64,000 nt of DNA from Tubulanus polymorphus (GCF_964204645.1 NC_134032.1:6751175-6815174), one strand, 5' to 3'; numbered from the stretch's first letter, positions 9,897 through 19,240 are shown. Numbers and translations: made by a program. Notes: generated from the sequence alone by a model not told the origin.

Positions 9897-11198
9897 ATGG
9901 GGTTTCCAAAAGCTTTCCAATATAATAAATCAATTAAATATAATATTCCGGCAATAGATTTTAAGAAAAATATTACATATAAAAATGTAGTTTTAAATTC
10001 ATTAACTAATTTAGAAATTTATGTTAATGAATCACAGTTTTTTATTTCTAAAATGGAAAATATATTTAATACATATGAAGTTACTTTTACTCGAGATGAA
10101 TATCATATATATAAAGTAAAATCTAATATGAAATATTGGCAGAATCAATTAAATTTTGCTGTTTATTGTGCAACAACAGGTTGTGGAATTAGTTGGAATG
10201 ATCATTTAAATAACTTAGATAAAAATTTGAAGTATTCTGATTTAAAATTAATTCACACAATATTTAGATTTCACACATATTTTCAAATCAGAATAATATT
10301 AAATGAATTAGAATGTCCTTTACCCGGGTCTAAATATTTTAAAGAATTAGATAATAATATTAATATATCCAAGTTTTATAAAATATGTAATGAATTTAAT
10401 ATAAATATTAATTCCGATTTCAGAGCGCATGGTAAATTGCAAGGTGTTGGTGAAGAGTATGAAATAAAAAGAATTGATTATATGCATAGAATTTCAGCTT
10501 ATCATAATTATAAAATTGATAATAATAATGGTTGGGTTAATTTCATTTTAGAAAATGGTGAAGGTTTTACAAAATCAGGTATACAAAGAATAAATCAATC
10601 TATTAGAATTTATTTGATATGTATTTTAGGCGCTCAAGTTGAAACAAGATCCCCAATAATTGGAAATGATAACACTTCATTCGATGCGCAGAAACAGTTT
10701 AAAGTTTTATTTGAAGATTCCATACATGATGATAAAAATAGATCGATTCCAGAAAACATTATAAGATATCAAAATTATTTAGATAAATCTCATGTAAGAC
10801 TTAATTATTGTATAGGCCCTAATCTATTAATTATTTCTAATGATTTAGTATTAAAGATGGGAAACATAATTGGTTATAATAATCTAATTAAAACTGCAAC
10901 AATAAATAATTCATTTGGATTAAATGATATAAATAAAAAGATTATTACTGCTCCAAAATTAATGGAAGGTGAAAAAAATAAAAAACATATTCAATCAACT
11001 GAAACTAAAACTAATAATATTAAATTAAATAATGATTCTAAAATAAAAGATTATAATACATCAGAAAATATAAAAACTGATAATATTCAACATGATATAA
11101 TTAAACTAAATGATGATAATAAATCCCATGAAAATACTAAATTAGCTATAACTTGTATAGGAATTGTAATCGGAGGAATATTATATTTTAAATTTTAA
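9897..11198 (+). CDS. conserved element protein with C-terminal anchor
   Basis: 433 aa, intact. It has motifs I associate with a recurrent but uncharacterised protein of cnidarian and mollusc adintovirus-like elements: 'FAVYCATTGCGIS', 'RFHTYFQIRIIL' and 'RIYLICILGAQVETR', then 'FDAQKQF'. Residues about 355-410 are Asn/Lys/Asp-rich and low in complexity. The C-terminus is a single membrane segment (LAITCIGIVIGGILYF). The arrangement suggests a large globular domain tethered to a membrane, possibly on the virion surface or inner membrane (inference). The start is at ATATAAATGG behind six T's. Confidence 0.75.
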   Translation: MGFPKAFQYNKSIKYNIPAIDFKKNITYKNVVLNSLTNLEIYVNESQFFISKMENIFNTYEVTFTRDEYHIYKVKSNMKYWQNQLNFAVYCATTGCGISWNDHLNNLDKNLKYSDLKLIHTIFRFHTYFQIRIILNELECPLPGSKYFKELDNNINISKFYKICNEFNININSDFRAHGKLQGVGEEYEIKRIDYMHRISAYHNYKIDNNNGWVNFILENGEGFTKSGIQRINQSIRIYLICILGAQVETRSPIIGNDNTSFDAQKQFKVLFEDSIHDDKNRSIPENIIRYQNYLDKSHVRLNYCIGPNLLIISNDLVLKMGNIIGYNNLIKTATINNSFGLNDINKKIITAPKLMEGEKNKKHIQSTETKTNNIKLNNDSKIKDYNTSENIKTDNIQHDIIKLNDDNKSHENTKLAITCIGIVIGGILYFKF

Positions 11199-11214
11199 TT
11201 TTTTTATTATATAA

Positions 11215-12674
11215 ATGGATGAAGAAATTCCATTGGATACTTTTGGTGACGCCCCTGGTATAAGTGATGAACCACAAACTGATTTTAATGAAACTAATAT
11301 TGATAATGATGATGAATCAGCATATAATTCTAATTTAGCAGATAGTGGTTCTAAAGCCCCATCAACAGATGAATTTGATAGAAGAACTAGATCAAGAATA
11401 AATCCTGAAAATGAAATTCCAGGTTTATAAAAGGAAGATTTAGAAAATATTGGATTTATATATAAGTTTCAACATGTATTTAAAGATTCTGGATATAATA
11501 TAAATAATAGAGGCGCCAGACTTTTAGTACAAGATTTAAAGTTTTTAGATGGTGAATATTATTATCGTGTGAAAGAAAAATCGGATTATTATATTAATAT
11601 CTCTAATAAAAATCAAGACAAAATAGTAGCAAAATCAACTTTGCTTAAGTCTGACTCATTACTATCTAGAATTAAAAGAATAAGTAATATTATGAAATAA
11701 AAGATGTAACACAAGAAGAAATTATTAAAAATAGAAAAGAATTTAAACAAAGAATTAATGAATTATTTGAAACAATCAAAGATAATCCAGAAACAGAAAC
11801 AACTTCTGAACAGAATATAACTTCCAAAACTAGTAAACTTAAATCAAACACTGAAGTTCAAACTGAAAAACTTTTACCGAATGGATTACTTGATGCAACA
11901 GATCAAGAAATAGAAGCTTTAAGTATGTTTTCTAAAAAAACAATTAGAGAAATAATAAGTATACGAAATGATGCCGATAAAATTGCTCGCGAAAAACATA
12001 TTAGATATAATAAAATTAAACCTTTAGAAAATAAATTATTTGACACCAGAAAAGAAATAGAACAATTAAAATTAGATAGAGAATTTAAAGTTATTGAAGA
12101 AATTGAATTTAAAAAAAGAAATGCATATTTAGAAAAAGAAATTGATGATTTAGAATATAACATAGAATTTCAGAAAGAAAAAATGAAATTATTATTAAAA
12201 TCATACGATTATTGTATCAATAGATTAAAAGTTGTTGTTAAAGAGTTAATACTAAAACCAAATTCTGACATATCACTAAAAGATAGAATAAAATTATTAT
12301 TTAAGTTTGAAGGAATAACAGTTCTTTCAATTCTAACAGCTGTAACTATGTTATTCACAACAATAGGTTTAGCTATATCAAATTCACTGAAATCTACACC
12401 TACTCCAAATAAACCAGATAAACCTCCAGGTAATAATTCTATACAAGATAAAGTTAAAGATGGTTTAAAGAAATTAGCAAAATATTTATGGGAACTATCT
12501 AAAAAATCTGCTGCAGCATTGCCAGGAGTTATTGCTTCAATTGTTGGTTTTATATTGAAATCTGCAGGAAACATTATTAACTTTGCTGCTGAACATATTA
12601 TTTTATTTTTAATTACAGTTGTAAGTGCTATTATTTTTGGTTTAGTGAATATGATATCAAAAGATATCAAGTAA
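11215..12674 (+). pseudogene. coiled-coil membrane protein gene, one stop and one frameshift
   Basis: One gene in three pieces. An acidic N-terminus (11215-11427) ends at an in-frame TAA at 11428-11430. The same frame then continues open to a stop at about 11698, where the coding signal passes to another frame near 11685 and runs to 12674. The last part (from 11925) has a long charged coiled coil, a 'LFKFEGITVLSILTAVTML' segment, a Pro-rich linker, then 'SAAALPGVIASIVGFIL' and a terminal membrane helix. This C-terminal signature is very common in cnidarian and mollusc adintovirus-like elements, from memory; function unknown, presumably virion membrane. Partial products from 11925 remain possible. 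Confidence 0.75.
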
Positions 12675-12722
12675 ACCATGATATCAAAAAATATCAAGTA
12701 AACCATGATATCAAAAAATAAA
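12650..12722 (+). repeat. short direct repeat at gene end
   Basis: Nearly three copies of a ~28-bp unit built on ATGATATCAAAA and ATATCAAGTAAACC span the stop codon at 12674 and the leader of the capsid gene. This looks like local slippage that duplicated the gene's last codons. Confidence 0.7.
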
Positions 12723-12746
12723 TAATTAATTTTTTTTGTTAAATAA

Positions 12747-13994
12747 ATGAGTGGGAGTTATATAAGTCCTTCGAAGAATCATAGAATATCTAATGCTATT
12801 AAAGCAGAAAGATCACATCATATAATTACTCATAACCCTTCAAATATTAATCCCGATGAAACTTTATACGTTAGAATCCCGAGATTAACACAAAATACTT
12901 TTTATGTTCCAAATAGTATTTATTTATCAGCTGATATAAAAGTAATCGGTAATAATAATAATTATGTTGTTGATAATGTTGGAAGATATTTGATTAAAAA
13001 GTTAACAATAAAGATTGGTCCAGAAACAGTTTTCTCATTAGATGATTATAATTTATTTTCACATTATAAAGATTTATGGTTAACTAAAGAAAATAGAAAT
13101 AATATGATATTTCAGGGTATTCAATCAGAAAACCAAAATAAATTAAGATCAGAAGCTAATAGCGCAATATTAACTAATGATGTAGATAAATTGATAAAAA
13201 GTATATATGGAAGCAAATATAAAATTCCATTAGACTTTGAATTGATAAATAATAATGCACCTTTATATAAATACGCAATTCAAGAAGATATTATATTTGA
13301 GATAACATTTGCTCCTGTAAATGAAATTGTATTATCTAGCGTTAATAAAGATATGAGTTATAAATTATCGAATATATGTTTAGAATATGACACAGTAACT
13401 GATGAAAATATTTCAAGTATAATTCAAACTCAATACAATCAAGGGTTTTCATTATTATATGATTATATTGATAAATTTAAAACTGTAACTATTAATGCAA
13501 ATGATGAAATAATTAATGAGAATATTAACTTTCCTAGAAGATCTATTAAAGGTATATTAATATTTTTTACCATTGGAACGTATACTAATGGTGCAATAAA
13601 TGTTGATAATTATTATAATCCTGAAATAACAAAAGTAGAAATAACTATCGAAGGAATAGCGAATAAAATATTTTGTCAAGGAATGAGAATGATTGATCAA
13701 TGGCCAGAAATTAGAAAACATTTTATGAATGAAAAAGTGAAATCATTTGAAAATTGTAACATTAATCAAATTGATTATTATACCGGTAATAAATATGCAT
13801 TATGGTTAGATTTTAGAACAACTGAAGATAATTCATTACATGGTTCTGGAAAAAAACTACAGAACACTAAAGATGGAATACAATTATTCATGATAAAGGA
13901 AAAGGGAATCAAAAATTTTAAAATGCATATTTATATTATATCTGACGCGCAATTAAATATTGTAAATTCACAATTAGATAGTGTTATGTATTAA
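12747..13994 (+). CDS. mcp: major capsid protein (double jelly roll type)
   Basis: 415 aa, intact. Expected to form the hexon-like shell of the virion. Motifs typical of adintovirus/Polinton capsid proteins are present: 'RIPRLTQNTFYVPNSIYLSADIKV', 'YVVDNVGRYLIKKLTIKIG', 'DDYNLFSHYKDLWLTKENR', 'GIQSENQNKLRSEA', 'SKYKIPLDFELI', 'IIFEITFAP'. A second-half set of strands includes 'RRSIKGILIFF', and the protein ends with 'NFKMHIYIISDAQLNI'. Length is close to the usual 400-600 aa, at the small end. The start has TTTTTTTTGTTAAATAAATG context, the clearest example of the element's start motif. Confidence 0.9.
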   Translation: MSGSYISPSKNHRISNAIKAERSHHIITHNPSNINPDETLYVRIPRLTQNTFYVPNSIYLSADIKVIGNNNNYVVDNVGRYLIKKLTIKIGPETVFSLDDYNLFSHYKDLWLTKENRNNMIFQGIQSENQNKLRSEANSAILTNDVDKLIKSIYGSKYKIPLDFELINNNAPLYKYAIQEDIIFEITFAPVNEIVLSSVNKDMSYKLSNICLEYDTVTDENISSIIQTQYNQGFSLLYDYIDKFKTVTINANDEIINENINFPRRSIKGILIFFTIGTYTNGAINVDNYYNPEITKVEITIEGIANKIFCQGMRMIDQWPEIRKHFMNEKVKSFENCNINQIDYYTGNKYALWLDFRTTEDNSLHGSGKKLQNTKDGIQLFMIKEKGIKNFKMHIYIISDAQLNIVNSQLDSVMY

Positions 13995-14026
13995 AATTTT
14001 AACTTTAATAAAAATATATATAATAA

Positions 14027-14941
14027 ATGGAAGGAGGTAAAGTATATGAAAGAATCAAAGCTGATAAAGAAATCAATGATGATTTGTATTATGTAATACC
14101 TTATAAAAGAATAAATGAATATATTGGAACATTTTTATTAAATGAATTAAATCAATACAAAGAATATTTAATTGAACGTAATAATAAAAGTGGTGTTGTT
14201 AATAATAGTGTAATTGATAATAATGTAATACCTACTACACCTGTAATACCTACTACTACATCTGTAATACCTACTACATCTGTAATACCTACTACATCTG
14301 TAATACCTACTACATCTAATAATAGAATAATATTAGATGTTAGTGAAAATAGAAATTATTGTGGTTATTGTAATGGTGAATTTTCAAACGCTCCATCAAA
14401 TTGGAATAAACATATGAATACAAAGGTACATATTACTAATGTTATAGAACGTGTTGGTTTAAGAGAATTTATAGAACACCCATTTAGATATGTTACGAAG
14501 TTTGTTTCAAATCAAAAAGTAAATGGTAAAGAATTATATAAAGATTTTTTATTAGCAACACCTAATAAAGATGAATTAGATTTAACCGATGCTAATGAAA
14601 TATTAGGATCAAATATTGTAAATGAAATATTAGGAGCAAACACTAATAAAGATGATAATGAAAATGATGCCGCCATACGCCCACATGGTGATATAGTTAC
14701 AGATAAACATATTGATAATAAAGATTCTATGAAACATAAAGAAGAAACTATTGATGATATAATAGAAAGGATGAATAAGTTTAAAAATGAAACAACTATT
14801 GATGATGCGGTAAAAAGGGTGAAGAATAAGTATAAAAATAATGAAGAATTTGAAGAAGAAAATTCGGTAGAGCATTTAAATATGTTGTTAGGGTCTGATA
14901 GTGAAAGTGATTCAGAAAGTAATTATCTAACACTCGAATAA
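14027..14941 (+). CDS. zinc-finger protein with VIPTTS repeats
   Basis: 304 aa, function unknown. Residues about 65-97 hold VIPTT(S/P)-type hexapeptide repeats encoded by an 18-bp DNA repeat (about 14220-14318). A single C2H2-like finger follows (CGYCNGEFSNAPSNWNKHMNTKVHI), then a charged C-terminal half ending in an acidic tail (SDSESDSESN). The leader AATAAAAATATATATAATAAATG closely matches the one at 7281. It is the last gene of the rightward block. Adintovirus-like elements often have C2H2 proteins next to the capsid gene, from memory. Confidence 0.7.
   Translation: MEGGKVYERIKADKEINDDLYYVIPYKRINEYIGTFLLNELNQYKEYLIERNNKSGVVNNSVIDNNVIPTTPVIPTTTSVIPTTSVIPTTSVIPTTSNNRIILDVSENRNYCGYCNGEFSNAPSNWNKHMNTKVHITNVIERVGLREFIEHPFRYVTKFVSNQKVNGKELYKDFLLATPNKDELDLTDANEILGSNIVNEILGANTNKDDNENDAAIRPHGDIVTDKHIDNKDSMKHKEETIDDIIERMNKFKNETTIDDAVKRVKNKYKNNEEFEEENSVEHLNMLLGSDSESDSESNYLTLE
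14220..14318 (+). repeat. 18-bp coding minisatellite
   Basis: About five tandem units of GTAATACCTACTACATCT, with a variant first unit and one unit carrying an extra ACT, encode the VIPTTS repeats. Unit number is likely to vary between copies of the element. Confidence 0.85.
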
Positions 14942-15130
14942 TAAAAGTTGAAAATTTTATAAAATAATAGTAAATAAAAAAAGGTTTTGATTATTTAAGG
15001 TATCTAATAGGGTATCAGGTATTAGGGCATCTAATGGAGTATTAGGTATTAAGGTATCTAATGGGGTATTAGGTATTAAGGTATCTAATACATAGGTATT
15101 AGGGTATCTAATACATAGGTATACAAATAG
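14942..15130. repeat. convergent-junction repeat array
   Basis: The gap between the two converging gene blocks holds tandem and inverted-like variants of GGTATCTAAT(A/G)GGGTATTAGGTATTA at about 14999-15122. It has no coding capacity. The position suits a bidirectional transcription terminator or an origin (inference). The repeat resembles the terminal motif GTAATAGGGGTAATAGG in composition and in its GGGGTA core. Confidence 0.7.
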
Positions 15131-15744
15131 TTATTTTATAAATTTATATTCATATGGAAATTGTAATCTCATTAATAATTTTGAACCTCTATTATTCTTT
15201 AATTTATTCATATATTCATCATGTAATTCAGGAGGTATAATTTGATTTTCTTCCAATGATTGTTGCATAGATTTTCTATCTTTGTTGTAGAATAAAACTA
15301 GAAATCTTATATTCTCTCTAAAATCTTTCACAATTGAATTATATTTCTGATTTAAAACCCAAGTTGTTATCCCAAAATGTCTACCAGAGAAAGCTAAATA
15401 ACATAACTCACTTTCTCTAATTTTAGAATCATGTAAATTTGCGCAATCATCAATAATAAATAATGTATTAGATATTTATAAATATCTAATGTAATTTTTA
15501 TACAATTATCTAAATTATCTTTTACTGTTTTAGAATTTAATATAATAAACTTTTTATCTTTAAAAACTATATCTCTATTATACGTTTCATTCATTTCATA
15601 AGTTGGGCAGAATAATATTATATTATCAAAATGATTCTGATAAATAGTTTCTAATAAATCTAATATGAAGTGTGTTTTACCACAATTTGTAACTCCAGTT
15701 ATTAACATATTATGTGGTTCAAATATAAACAAATCTTTATTCAT
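15131..15744 (-). pseudogene. packaging ATPase (FtsK/HerA, A32-like), frameshifted
   Basis: Expected to pump DNA into the capsid. The N-terminal frame (15744 down to about 15490) has the Walker A motif LITGVTNCGKTHF, near residue 20. It then runs into the wrong frame at a perfect 24-bp palindrome (15467-15490). The Walker B region (TLFIIDDCANLHD) and downstream 'SGRHFGITTW' sensor-like motif lie in the other frame, which stays open to 15131. Intact relatives are about 200-250 aa. The start overlaps the integrase end by 8 nt, and the start context is ATAAATG. Confidence 0.85.
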
Positions 15745-16825
15745 TTATTCTTTTAATTTTACTAGATAAAATCCATTCATTAAATTTATCATCATATCCT
15801 TTATATTTCACCAAAGAATACTTTTTTCCTTTAAGAGTTTTAGTTTTTAATACCTTTTCTATTTTGTATTCTATTTCATCTGGATTTGGTACTAATGATA
15901 ATTCTTGTTCATAAAAATAACCTAATATTTCTTCATCTTTTAAATCAAACAATTTATAAACAAATGGTTTAGTTAATATTATCTTTTTAATTTTAAAAAT
16001 TTCTTCTGTAAAATTAGGGGTATAACCTTTATAAAATGTTTTTCTATATTTAGAAATTCTAACATGTTGTCCTATTTTAAATTTAGGTTCTCCAAAATCG
16101 TGTGTAACAAATGCTCCATATAAATTATTCCAAACTATTTCTGAATTTTCTTCTTTTCTAGCTTGTATAGGTTTCATATTTATAGAACTATGTTTAGAAT
16201 TATTATAACCTTTCACTAAATCATCTAACACATCGATATATTTATATGTTTCATTAGCGGTGAAATATTTCCACATTCTAGTTTTCAATGTTTTATTAAA
16301 TCTTTCTATAACAGATGCTTTTTTATCTGAATGTGTTGAAAAATATTCTACATCGTTATCAATTAATAGTTTTTTGAAATGTTTGTTATAAAATTCTTTA
16401 CCTTCATCAAATTGTATTTTATCTGGGATAGCTTCTTTAAATATTAATTTGAAAGAATTTGTAACTTCTATACCAGTTTTATTTTTAATCGGGATACTCC
16501 ATGCGTATCTACTGAATATATCTATAACATTTAGTATCCAAAAATATCCTTTGTTATATTCTTCTAAGTTTTTCATATCAATTAAATCAGCTTGCCATTG
16601 TTGGTCAATATATGAAACCATTACTTTTCTTGTTAAATATTTTTTATCCATCTTTTTATGAATTTGATATGTGGGTTGATTTTGTAACCATGATTTTAAT
16701 TCACTATATTTTATATTGCTATTATCAGATTAAATTTTATCCCATAATTCCGAAACACTTGAATATGAAACTTCACTTTCTGGGTTATAATATAACGCTC
16801 TTAAATATTGTTCTTTTTTCATCAT
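15737..16825 (-). pseudogene. int: retroviral-type integrase with chromodomain, one premature stop
   Basis: Expected to integrate the element and create the 6-bp duplication. The full frame starts at the ATG pair at 16825/16822 and is interrupted by a TAA at 16730-16732 (codon 32). An internal ATG at 16651 gives an open 304-aa product containing the whole catalytic core: WQADLID (D22 of that frame), QFDEGKEF (D82) and SVIERFNKTLK (E116). A C-terminal chromodomain follows (YKIEKVLKTKTLKGKKYSLVKYKGY... W), which may bias targeting to chromatin. The lost N-terminal part carries the 'YYNPESEVSYSSVSELW' region typical of Polinton integrases. Whether the shortened protein works is unknown. Confidence 0.9.
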
Positions 16826-16828
16826 ATT

Positions 16829-17236
16829 TTAATCCATTAATAATATTTTAGATTTATTTTCATTTGATTTATTTTCTGGTGGTTTATTGTCTGTACATGG
16901 GTAACGAAGTTTCCGTTCATCATTATCATTATCACTTTCATTATTATTAAATTTTGATTTATATATTACACCGGATAATATAATAACTGTTACTAATCCA
17001 ATTGTAATATATAATTTATAATTACTTCCAGCATTAGAAGAATTAGATGGATTATTATTTGAATCAATACCACCGTGTGGGTGCTGTACGGCACCATCAG
17101 ATAAAGTCTGTGATTCATTTATATCAGTTAATTTCTTTTTCTTAGCTTTTTTTAATTCTGAAGATCTTTTACCTAATTCTCTTGCCCATTTAATTTGTTT
17201 CTCGGATCTAGCCTTTTTCTTAACGCCATCACTCAT
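16829..17236 (-). CDS. basic single-pass membrane protein
   Basis: 135 aa. The N-terminus is very basic (KKKARSEKQIKWARELGKRSSELKKAKKKK), followed by a Ser/Asn-rich linker, one membrane helix (LYITIGLVTVIILSGVIY) and a polar tail. The basic head could bind DNA inside a virion while the helix anchors it (inference). It overlaps the upstream gene by 8 nt and ends 4 nt before the integrase start, so this leftward block is tightly packed. ATAAATG start context. Confidence 0.7.
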   Translation of the reverse strand: MSDGVKKKARSEKQIKWARELGKRSSELKKAKKKKLTDINESQTLSDGAVQHPHGGIDSNNNPSNSSNAGSNYKLYITIGLVTVIILSGVIYKSKFNNNESDNDNDERKLRYPCTDNKPPENKSNENKSKILLMD

Positions 17237-17831
17237 TTATTTTAGTTAATTTTTGTTCTGATTCATTTTCTGTTTCACTGTTTGGTTGTAGTACATCTGT
17301 TTCGTTCTTACCTGATTTATATTCCATAGGTTTGATATTCGAAAATGTTATGACGCCAGTAGAAATCAATGTCATAACCGATCCTAATTGAAATGAAGCA
17401 TAACCGACCCATTTTTGTAATTCAGTCATAACTAAGTAGTCATTTTTCAAATCACTATATAATTTATTTTCATCATCAATTGGTATTAACTGGTTACATA
17501 ATTTTGAATAACATTTGACAATACCATCTGAAATAGAATCATTTATTCTAGCTAATCTTGACTCTTCATAAATCTTAAAATATTTTATTACTTTTTCTTT
17601 ATTCATATTATCTAATTCTTGAAAAGTTATTGTTTTACCAATAAACTCTTTAGTTTTTCCACTCGCAATCAATAGTTCTAGATGATGCTTACAATATAAA
17701 TAGTATTCATAATCTATATTGTTATTAACTTGAATAGAATTAGAAACAACTGTATCTTTATTATCACTAATACCCAAATCATCTAATGTCTTTTCAATAT
17801 CAATATTATTCTTATTAGATTTCTTTGACAT
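17229..17831 (-). CDS. hypothetical protein with one hydrophobic segment
   Basis: 200 aa, not recognised. The first 40 residues are polar. The centre is helical with 'EYYLYCKHHLELLIASGKTKEFIGKTITF', then a moderately hydrophobic segment (YASFQLGSVMTLISTGVITF) and an acidic tail. It is the first gene of the packed leftward group with the 135-aa protein, integrase and ATPase. The start is ATATAAATG. Confidence 0.65.
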   Translation of the reverse strand: MSKKSNKNNIDIEKTLDDLGISDNKDTVVSNSIQVNNNIDYEYYLYCKHHLELLIASGKTKEFIGKTITFQELDNMNKEKVIKYFKIYEESRLARINDSISDGIVKCYSKLCNQLIPIDDENKLYSDLKNDYLVMTELQKWVGYASFQLGSVMTLISTGVITFSNIKPMEYKSGKNETDVLQPNSETENESEQKLTKINE

Positions 17832-18110
17832 TTATATTAGAGGAAAAAAGCAAAAAAAATATTATAAGTATTCTTCAAATGATACTAGCTAGTTAAAGCT
17901 AAAGAATTCTAGTATTAGTTATTGTTTTTTTAGTATTTTTTATTTGTGATATAAAGTATTCTTTTTTGAAAAGAAAATATTAAAAATATAATAGAATTCA
18001 CAAGCTAGTTGAAGGTATGTAATTTTTATTATATTTTATTTAAATTCTATTTGATATCTCACTACTTTTGTTTATCTATTAGGAGCAGTAGTTATAACTG
18101 TCCAGATAAG
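17832..18110. other. intergenic gap in the element
   Basis: 279 bp between the 200-aa gene and the HNH gene. It is AT-rich, with a CTAGCTAG-centred palindrome near 17885 and repeated CTAGTT words. No gene is seen. Confidence 0.4.
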
Positions 18111-18785
18111 TCATTTCGGATCCTTGATATCAAATTCCTCAACGTATCGTTCATTATTTGGATTATTATTCCATTGATCAATAAATTTCTTTGCTTTTGT
18201 TAACTGTTCTGAATATAACTGTAAATCTAGTTTATTAGATTTGATTTGATTTTCTTTCTTTTCTAAAGGCCTTAAATTTTTCCAATTCCAAATAAGTCTT
18301 TTATTGTATTCATCATTCATGTTAAATTTAGATATTGGTAACACGTGATCAATATGGTAATAATCCCCATAATTATCTATATTCATTTTATCATCGAATT
18401 GAAATATTATCCATGATTTGAGAAATTCATCTGAACAACCCAATAAATTAGATAGTGTTTCTGAATGTGTTTCTTTGTTGAATAATTGTGTTAATCTAGA
18501 CCGTAAACATTGTTTCAATCTAAAATTAAGATCTGTTTGATATCTTCCTCTCATATATTCTGTCATATAATCATTATAAGATTCTCTATTATCTTCTCGG
18601 TATTGTTTGGTATATAGTTTAAAACAAGTTTTGCAGCAATATTGAAAACCATCTTTGCTAGTCTTGCGCTTACTAAATTCTGTTAATGATTTATCTAATT
18701 CACATTTAGAACACTTTTTGTAATATATGTTTATAACGCCAGTGTTATTTGTAATATTGATAGTTTGTGGTTGTTCTGGTTCCAT
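18111..18785 (-). CDS. HNH endonuclease
   Basis: 224 aa, intact. A zinc-ribbon-like N-terminus (C25, C28, C50, C54) is followed by a basic helix with 'YNDYMTEYMRGRYQ', typical of HNH proteins of large DNA viruses, and the nuclease core YHIDHVLPIS (H144, D146, H147) with NWKNLRPLEKKEN (N170, N179). It should be a metal-dependent DNA nuclease. Its role here could be genome processing, competition with relatives, or a selfish homing-type gene (inference). The start is ATAATAAATGG. A 3'-end fragment of a related copy lies at 20628-20725. Confidence 0.88.
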   Translation of the reverse strand: MEPEQPQTINITNNTGVINIYYKKCSKCELDKSLTEFSKRKTSKDGFQYCCKTCFKLYTKQYREDNRESYNDYMTEYMRGRYQTDLNFRLKQCLRSRLTQLFNKETHSETLSNLLGCSDEFLKSWIIFQFDDKMNIDNYGDYYHIDHVLPISKFNMNDEYNKRLIWNWKNLRPLEKKENQIKSNKLDLQLYSEQLTKAKKFIDQWNNNPNNERYVEEFDIKDPK

Positions 18786-18896
18786 TTATTATACGTATTT
18801 TTTTATAATCCTCTTCCATTTCTTCGACCAACGTCATCCTTTTTCATTCCTCGCTGCTTTTGATAAGTTGTTTCGATTCCTTGATATCTAAATAAT

Positions 18897-19240
18897 ACCA
18901 CTGGGCAAAACCGCTCTTATAGGAGCGCTTTTGCTTAATGCGCATGCGTTAATCATAATTATATATTCATTCTGTAAATTCTGTAAAATAGAAACGACCG
19001 ACATAAAATATCAAAACGTGTTCGCACTAAGCAAAACCGCTCTTATTGGAGCGTTTTTACTTAATACGCATGCGCTAATCATAATTATATATTCATTCTG
19101 TAAAATAGAAACAACTGAACATAGAAAATTCAAACGCATGTGCACTAGGCAAAACCGCTCTTATAGGAGCGTTTTTGATCAATGCGCATGCGCTAATCAT
19201 AATTATATATTCATTCTGTAAAATAGAAACGACCGAACAT
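18897..19240. repeat. three tandem ~120-bp repeats with palindromes
   Basis: Units begin at about 18901, 19027 and 19144. Each contains GCAAAACCGCTCTTATAGGAGCG followed by T's in abbreviated form: a CGCTC/GAGCG hairpin flanked by A and T runs. Then comes a GCGCATGCG(C/T) palindrome followed by TAATCATAATTATATATTCATTCTGTAAAATAGAAAC. The array is upstream of the HNH start and downstream of the 257-aa gene's stop. It is the most GC-structured non-coding part of the element. An origin, enhancer or terminator function is possible but unproven. Confidence 0.85.

Noticed and set aside
12209-12706. 165-codon leftward open frame
   Set aside because: It lies antisense to the coiled-coil membrane protein gene, whose frame has clear family features; the leftward frame is a shadow of AT-rich coding sequence.
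18931-19221. 96-codon frame across the three 120-bp repeats
   Set aside because: The frame is open only because the repeat unit lacks stops in it. The product is repetitive and the region is non-coding by position.
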